This document shows, one piece after another, positions 58,391-64,000 of a stretch of DNA of 64,000 nt; the first letter of the stretch is position 1, and each line of letters starts with the position of its first letter. This DNA comes from Inia geoffrensis (taxonomy: Eukaryota; Chordata; Mammalia; Artiodactyla; Iniidae). The translations under genes were made by a program, and so were the position numbers. The notes beneath the pieces were generated by a model. The model saw nothing but the letters and a program-made list of their open reading frames with translations. It was not told the origin of the DNA and searched no databases. The DNA lies in contig CM070901.1 of the NCBI GenBank assembly GCA_036417435.1, forward strand, positions 4,562,001 to 4,626,000, written 5' to 3'.

Positions 58391-61300
58391 TTTTAATAGA
58401 TTTGATATATGCATGTATATTTTAAATCTGCTGCCTGTGTCGCCTCTCAGTGTGCAGTAACTTCGCATCAGGAAATACTAGAGTATAACACGTATGCGGT
58501 TCAGGTATTTTTTTTTAAACAGGAATACAGTGTCTTCGTGGAAATTAATGAATGAAGTATAATTCCACATAAAATAACTAGTGAGCTTTTTCCTTGTAGT
58601 GTTGATTCTGGCACTACTCTTTTTAGGATTTCCATCTCCGTATTTAGTGGCTCTTTGATCTAACAGTTTTACTTATTAGTAGTGTTCAACACATCTTTTA
58701 GCAAGTCTTGTCTTCTTTATCCCTTTCTCTTTAGCTAGAATAATTTCTCTTTGGAACAAATCCCTCCTTGCTACCGACTTTCCACTTTTATCAGCCTGTC
58801 CAGCCCAGTATCAGATTATGCGTCCTTCTGAGCTCTAGCTTATGTGATCAGTTTAACTGCCTCTTTTTTCTGAAATCAGAACCTTAGGCCAAAGAATCCT
58901 GCCTTAGTCTGTGTCCCCCATGCTCTGCAAATGAAAGGTACTTCTAAACTCACTTTTGCATTTGATGAGTTTTCGTCTACAGGGATACTGTTTACACAGA
59001 TGCACAGCATTTTGCCTCTTCCTGTGTTTTAGCACTTAACTGTGTTCTTCTAGATATGTCTAGTATAGTAATATAGAGACATGTAGATATAGCATAGCAT
59101 CTGCTTGCCCTGTGTCAAGGAAGCTCTTCAAGGACTGGGCCACGACATAGTAACTGTATGTATCCTTAAGGGACAGTTTAGCGCAGTAACTGGCGTGTTT
59201 AGTGCATAGTTACAGAGTGAATAACAGAAATTGGACTGAGCATAGTGCCTGACCATTGGTCGGATGAATTCACAGAGGCTGCCTTGTGGACGTGATCCTC
59301 AGTGTGTGCTGGTGGACAGCAGCAGGGACATTAGCGACCTGTGACTGTCAGTGCTTTGGGCGGGGCTGTTTGGGGTCCCTGTGCTCACCCCCCCTACCCC
59401 ATTCAGGACCCACATCTGCCCGGCTCCCTCCTCACGTCACAGGATTTACTAGCACACGTGCTGTGTTTGTGCGTTTGTGGAGGCTGCCCTAAAGCCCAAT
59501 GACGCCCCTCCACACATGCCAAAACCCCACGAAAACCTTAACAATTGGAAAGTAGAACTTCGATGAGTCATACATATGATAAAATGGTCTAGGAGACTTT
59601 ACAAATTGCCCAAGTGGAAGAAACCCTGTGAGTAAAACGCGGTTCCCCTGCTTTTGCTCTCGCTTTGTGTTTGTTAAGGAACTCTGAGTCCCTCTCAGCC
59701 CACGTGCACTAGGATAAATTAATCTTGAATGAAAGTTTTAACTTTATATCCTACATTGTAGAAGAAAGCAAAACTTATTTTCTCATAGTTGCTAACCAGG
59801 GGCAAAGTTTAATGTGGTTCTTGAGGAGCATATCTTTGAGATACACCATTTTCGTTTTACGTCGAAAATATTGAGAACAGCTGTACTTTTCTGTTTGGCT
59901 CTGAGCATTACCTCCTTCACGCAGCTGCCTGCAGGGGAAAAAGCAGGTCACGTTTCAGGGTTCAATATTTGTTGATTGTTACTTTGATAGGGATGCTGCA
60001 GAATTTATATTCTGGTAGTTTGATTGTAACTTGTCTCATTAGGTGCTTTTATTTCTTCACATGCTCTTTAATTTTGCTGCTTTTGTCCAAGGTGCCCTTT
60101 TGATTTTCCAGGTGAGTGACCCCGCTGTTCCATTGGAGGTGAGACAGCTCCTCCAGGCGCCGTGCTCTCAGGCTGCTGTTTGGCCACTGCTGTGTTGCAC
60201 GGTGCCATGAGTGTGTCCAGGTTTTTTTCTTGGAACTTCCTTGTTTTCTTGATTTTCAAGGTAATATGTTTCTGGTATACTTTTGATCATATTCTCTCAT
60301 TTGGAGAGAATATTGAGATTATGATCAAATAATATCCCTCTTTCTTTTCCTCCAAATTTTACTTTTCTACTTGCAAGTTACAGGACAGTAACTTACCTTT
60401 TAAAATATACAATTTCAAAGTGCATATACAGTATTAACGGTAGACATTTTTGGAGTACTTTAAACAAGTAGCCATGGAATTATTTTAGATAACAATGAAA
60501 ATCAAAGGGATTAAGGGTGACATATGTTGTCAATCAATTCCAAAAGAATCCTTCTTCTGTAGAAATAGGGTTTAATATTTAACATTCAAACTCTTCCCAC
60601 TTTCAAACTCTTAGGCTTAATGCTAAAGGGATATTATGGAAACTAGGAGAGTTTTTAATTAATTAATTTATTTATTTTCGAGCTAGAAAGCATTCAAGAC
60701 AGCTTTAATAAACTCCTGAGGTGCTGTGATGGTCTTATACCGTTAGGTTAAATGGTTTTCCTGCCGTATTTATTTTGGGCACAGCTAGACTCTTAGTTTA
60801 CATAAATTAAGGATGTTAATTTATTCCAGGTGGTGGTTTGATTTTTTTACCTATGGAAAAGGGTGTGTTGTTTTGCATTTCTGTGGTAGGTCAGTCCTCA
60901 GGCCTGGTTGGGAAACTTGCCAAAGATGCTCCTGAATTGATTTTCTAGAGGCATTTAGGAGGTTAGTACCGCCTGGGGTCTTAGGGCACACTGCAGAAGA
61001 GAACAGTAGAATTGTAGAACTGGAAGTTTCCTTAAAGAGCACCTGGTATAGCCCATTAGAGGGGCACCACGTTGACACGTTTTCTGACTCCTGGAGCCCC
61101 TCTGGTCCCAGCACGCAGGTGCGTTGTCATCATGCCGCCCGGTGACCACACAGAGACCTGGACAGAGCATCACACAGGCCTCCCCCACCCCACGCACCTG
61201 GCTTCAAAATTACCCCTCTGCTCACCACTCTTCAAATCACAATTTCTTTAAGTAGGTGGTGTTGCTTAATGTATTTATCTGATTAAAGTAATTCACAGTG

Positions 61301-61689
61301 AGGTGTGAACAACTGGTAGACAGCCCTCAGGGGAGCATTTTAATTTTAAAGAAAGCCTTGCACACTTGAATTAATTAGAAAGATGCAACTTGCTATAGTG
61401 GAAAGATCTCTGAACTGAGGATCAAGTGCACCTCTGTCAGTTCCTGGTTAGGTTACTCATTTCCCCCCATTTATATTGATACTTTGTTCGTAATTTGTGA
61501 TTAACAGCTTTAACATGAGTGTAAGTATATTTAGAGTATTTGTTCAGTGAATTTCATTAAGACTTTTTTTTTTTTTGGTTTGTAAGTTCTCAGTTAATGA
61601 AATAAAGTTATAGCATCATGGTTACAGAGCCTTATTTACCAATTAATTTTCTCTGATTAGGCTTCCAGTTAGCTGTATTACAGAAACAG

Positions 61690-61928
61690 ATATAAAAACT
61701 ATGTATCTAATTTATACAATGTGTCAGTAAATGTGCCAAGAGCCTACAAATCCTATTTATCTTCACTACAGCCATGTGAAGTGGAGACTGTTATCATTTT
61801 CATAAAGATGAGGAAATGGAATCTCAGAAAGGTTAAATAATGTGCCCAAGTCACACAGCTGTAAGAGGTGGGACTGTGATTTGAATCTGTTTTTCTGATT
61901 CTAGAACCATTATGCCGTGCTGCCTTGA
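61690..61928 (-). repeat. MIR relic in intron 2
   Basis: A well-preserved antisense MIR: ATAAAGATGAGGAAATGGAA, AATGTGCCCAAGTCACACAG, GTGGGACTGTGATTTGAATC and ACCATTATGCCGTGCTG. Confidence 0.8.
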
Positions 61929-62114
61929 AAATAATCATCTTTTTCTAATAGCAGTGACTTTTTTTGCAGCAATTTTGGAAAACCATCCTTTTAGACAATC
62001 CCTAATTCTAGGCTTGACCAGAGTTGTTGTGATATGATATGAAAATTTTTAACAAATGTCCATCAAAAGACGAAAAGGGGAAGAAAAGTATAAACGACAT
62101 AGGAAATATTCAGC

Positions 62115-62240
62115 CCCCTTTCATTCATTCAGTGAGTGTTTCTGAGTGGCAGTTATGTGTCAGACACAGATGCAAAGCAGTTGAGAAGGTGACATTCTCG
62201 GAGAGAGTGTGTCAGTTCCAAATCAGTGACTGTAATCATG
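62115..62240 (-). repeat. L2-like relic in intron 2
   Basis: TTCATTCATTCAGTGAGTGT followed by TATGTGTCAGACACAGATG resembles the antisense L2 3' end. Confidence 0.5.
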
Positions 62241-62539
62241 TTGCAAGGGCAATGGTCGGGCTGGCACAGTGCCCACCCAGCACTGAGTCTGAAAAGGGCG
62301 GCACCTCACTCTTTCTGGGTCATGGGGGCCATGGGTTGGGGCGGGTCCTGACGGGATGTAGGGAGAGACAGATGTCTTGTCAGCTCTCAGCTGGGCACCA
62401 GGCAGTTATCTCTTTCCAAAGTTAGTTGTTGTACTTCATATTCAGAATCTTGTGTGAATAATTAAGAGTAAAGAATATATTGCTTTTGGTGTAAATATTT
62501 CGAACTAAGGAAGATGATGAAGAAGGACTCTCTCTGCTA

Positions 62540-62640
62540 CAGTGTGATCTGCCTTGGCAGGGGATTGTGGGCTCACTTAGAGCCTAAAACAGTGTCTGAC
62601 CCAACATATCTGTTCAGTGAGTATTTGCTCAATTGTTGAA
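62540..62640 (+). repeat. Possible L2 3'-end relic in intron 2
   Basis: GGATTGTGGGCTCACTTAGA, ACAGTGTCTGACCCAACATA and AGTGAGTATTTGCTCAATTG fit a strongly decayed sense L2 3' end. Confidence 0.35.
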
Positions 62641-64000
62641 GCACTATTTTTAAGGCACTGAGATGGCTTTTACGGAAAAGGAATGAAAATTATGAAGGGT
62701 GTTGAGAGGTACTGCTATTAAAATCTTTTTTAAAAATATAACAACTTTATCGAACAAGTGGAATTTGTGAAAGTGAAGCTACAGAAGTAGAAGACATAAA
62801 GAGAAGTTGCTGAGTAATAATCCTTTTGATATTTGCCTCATGGCAGTTATATTGTATGTTGAACTTGGTCTTTGCCGTCCTGCCTATGTGAACACTGGAT
62901 TTTAGGTTTCTGAGGACAAGTATCTCTTTGGATCTCTTGTAGATGTCATCTGTATGGATGATGTTCAATAGTGACTTAAGTTATACTCTGTTATTAAGGT
63001 GAAATTAGTAAAAGGTTGTGCTATATTTCCAATACCTATTATAGATTTCTTAAATGTTTTAAAAAACTTTAATGTGTAGAACTTTGAAAGGCTGTAGATT
63101 TTTATTACCACAAGCAATAGGTGCTTTAATTTTTTTTTTTTTTTTTGGTAGAACTGTTGATAAACCACAAACTCTGTAACTTAGTAGGCAGAACTGGTAA
63201 AGATCAGATAGAGCTTTTTCCTCTTTCAGTTCCGTCTTATTTATCATTTGAATCTGAAAATACAGCATAGAACTATCAATTCAGTACATCTGGTAGTGAT
63301 GGTCTTCTGCAAATGTGTAAGCGTCCAGAAATTAGTCATTTCAAAAATAATTTTGTCCTGGTTTGGTAGCAGAGATGCACCAGCATAAAGATATGTTTAG
63401 TGTTCACATTTATCATTAATGAAAATTAAGCAGTCCTTTAAAATTTTGTAACCTGAGTAATTGTAAAATTTAGATTTCTTATTACTTCTGATAAAAGATT
63501 ATTTGAAACAAAATGAATTTGTGCAGAAAACATTGGTTGAAATGAAACACAAATAAGTTCAGAAGTGTTTTAATGTCCTCAAGATCTGCACATTAAAAAT
63601 ACATGGAAGTGGTTCAGGAAAGATTCTTAAGTGGCTCTTTTTTTGAGATTCCGGTGTATTTTGGATATGATATTTGGAAGAGGAAGTCATGTAATATTTG
63701 GGGAATTTTTTTCAAGGTCTTGGTCATTGTTAGTCTTTTATAGAAATTAAAATGGTATTTTATATTTAATAATTATAAGCAATTAATGAGTTTACTTTTA
63801 GAAAATACTGCTTTATCTATTTTTATTTTGTTCTTATTACCTCAGAGGACATGAGAACTAAGTTTTGGAGTTGTAGTCGTCGTTTTGATGTGTAATGTGT
63901 GATTTTGGTGATGGATATCTGCAGAATAATCATTGATAGTAAAGGGGCAACACAACTTTATCAAGGTTGTGTGTTGGTTGTGTTTACTGGGTACAGGTTT

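Larger units (their letters stand above)
52560..64000 (+). other. DENND1B: DENND1B locus, 5' part (exon 1, intron 1, exon 2, start of intron 2)
   Basis: This is the 5' end of DENND1B (connecdenn 2), a guanine nucleotide exchange factor that activates RAB35 on clathrin-coated and early endosomal membranes; in lymphocytes it is linked to T-cell receptor down-modulation. The identification rests on two exons that splice in frame to give MDCRTK followed by ENPERTF and DLVLRVKCHASEDE, which matches the DENND1B N-terminus as I remember it and differs from DENND1A (which starts MGSRIK). Splice sites are canonical: GTGAGT after exon 1, a pyrimidine tract plus TTTTAG before exon 2, and GTATGT after exon 2. 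Exon 3, expected to encode DPVVLWKFP, was not found up to 64000, so intron 2 is at least 8.95 kb. The transcription start is inferred from the CpG island, so the left boundary is approximate. Confidence 0.9.
55051..64000 (+). other. DENND1B: DENND1B intron 2, incomplete
   Basis: This begins at the exon 2 donor GTATGT and continues past the window. It is unusually poor in recent insertions compared with the upstream 50 kb: one 3'-truncated SINE head, one long GT run, and MIR and L2 relics. The remaining sequence shows no element or exon I can recognise. Open frames of 60-130 codons inside it show no familiar protein. Confidence 0.8.

Noticed and set aside
62039..62425. 128-codon frame in DENND1B intron 2
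   Set aside because: It overlaps an L2-like relic, has no known motif and sits within an intron on the same strand without exon-like splice signals.
55051..64000. Search for DENND1B exon 3
   Set aside because: No sequence encoding the expected DPVVLWKFP region with flanking AG and GT was found; the next exon is taken to lie beyond the window.
1..64000. CRISPR arrays, bacterial operons, viral genes, snRNA or rRNA genes
   Set aside because: No regularly spaced identical repeats with unique spacers, no prokaryotic gene organisation, and no recognisable structural RNA were seen. The only retroviral-type sequence is the solo MLT1 LTR.

Overview
The window is nuclear DNA of a mammal, almost certainly a cetacean (whale or dolphin). 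The evidence is the density of tRNA-Glu-derived SINEs of the CHR-1 and CHR-2 type (heads reading GCTTCCCTGGTGGCGCAGTGG), including the short GC-rich CHR-2 form known from whales and dolphins, together with L1 copies whose 3' ends read ATACTCCAATAAAGAT. MIR, L2, MLT1 and old L1M copies form the usual eutherian background. The species cannot be fixed from the sequence.

Only one protein-coding gene is supported: the 5' end of DENND1B (connecdenn 2, a RAB35 exchange factor) on the + strand. A CpG island at about 52.14-53.13 kb holds the TATA-less promoter and coding exon 1 (52749-52765, starting MDCRTK after splicing). Intron 1 is 2.2 kb. Exon 2 (54986-55050) continues the uDENN start (TFDLVLRVKCHASEDE). 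The rest of the window is intron 2, which runs past the end; exon 3 was not found.

From 1 to about 52 kb the window is upstream intergenic DNA built mostly of transposable elements. The main ones are a complete but dead L1 with matching 13-bp target-site duplications (12063-18364), a younger near-complete dead L1 (36250-41656), several L1 3' fragments, antisense L1M remnants (7.9-9.8, 10.4-11.0 and 22.8-23.9 kb), an MLT1 LTR, L2 and MIR relics, and about 20 CHR SINEs, many with clear target-site duplications. Blocks with no recognisable element lie mainly at 1.4-3.5, 18.4-19.7, 25.0-27.4, 29.7-30.8, 42.1-43.0, 43.3-45.4 and 50.5-52.1 kb.

No new enzymatic or defence system was seen. The items most worth a second look are: a chimeric retro-insertion joining an antisense 3'UTR-like segment to an oppositely oriented L1 ORF2 piece inside one pair of target-site duplications (3838-4919); an upstream AUG overlapping the DENND1B start and ending in exon 2; a SINE about 77 bp upstream of the exon 2 acceptor; and a 59-bp near-identical local duplication (about 32.9 and 34.4 kb).
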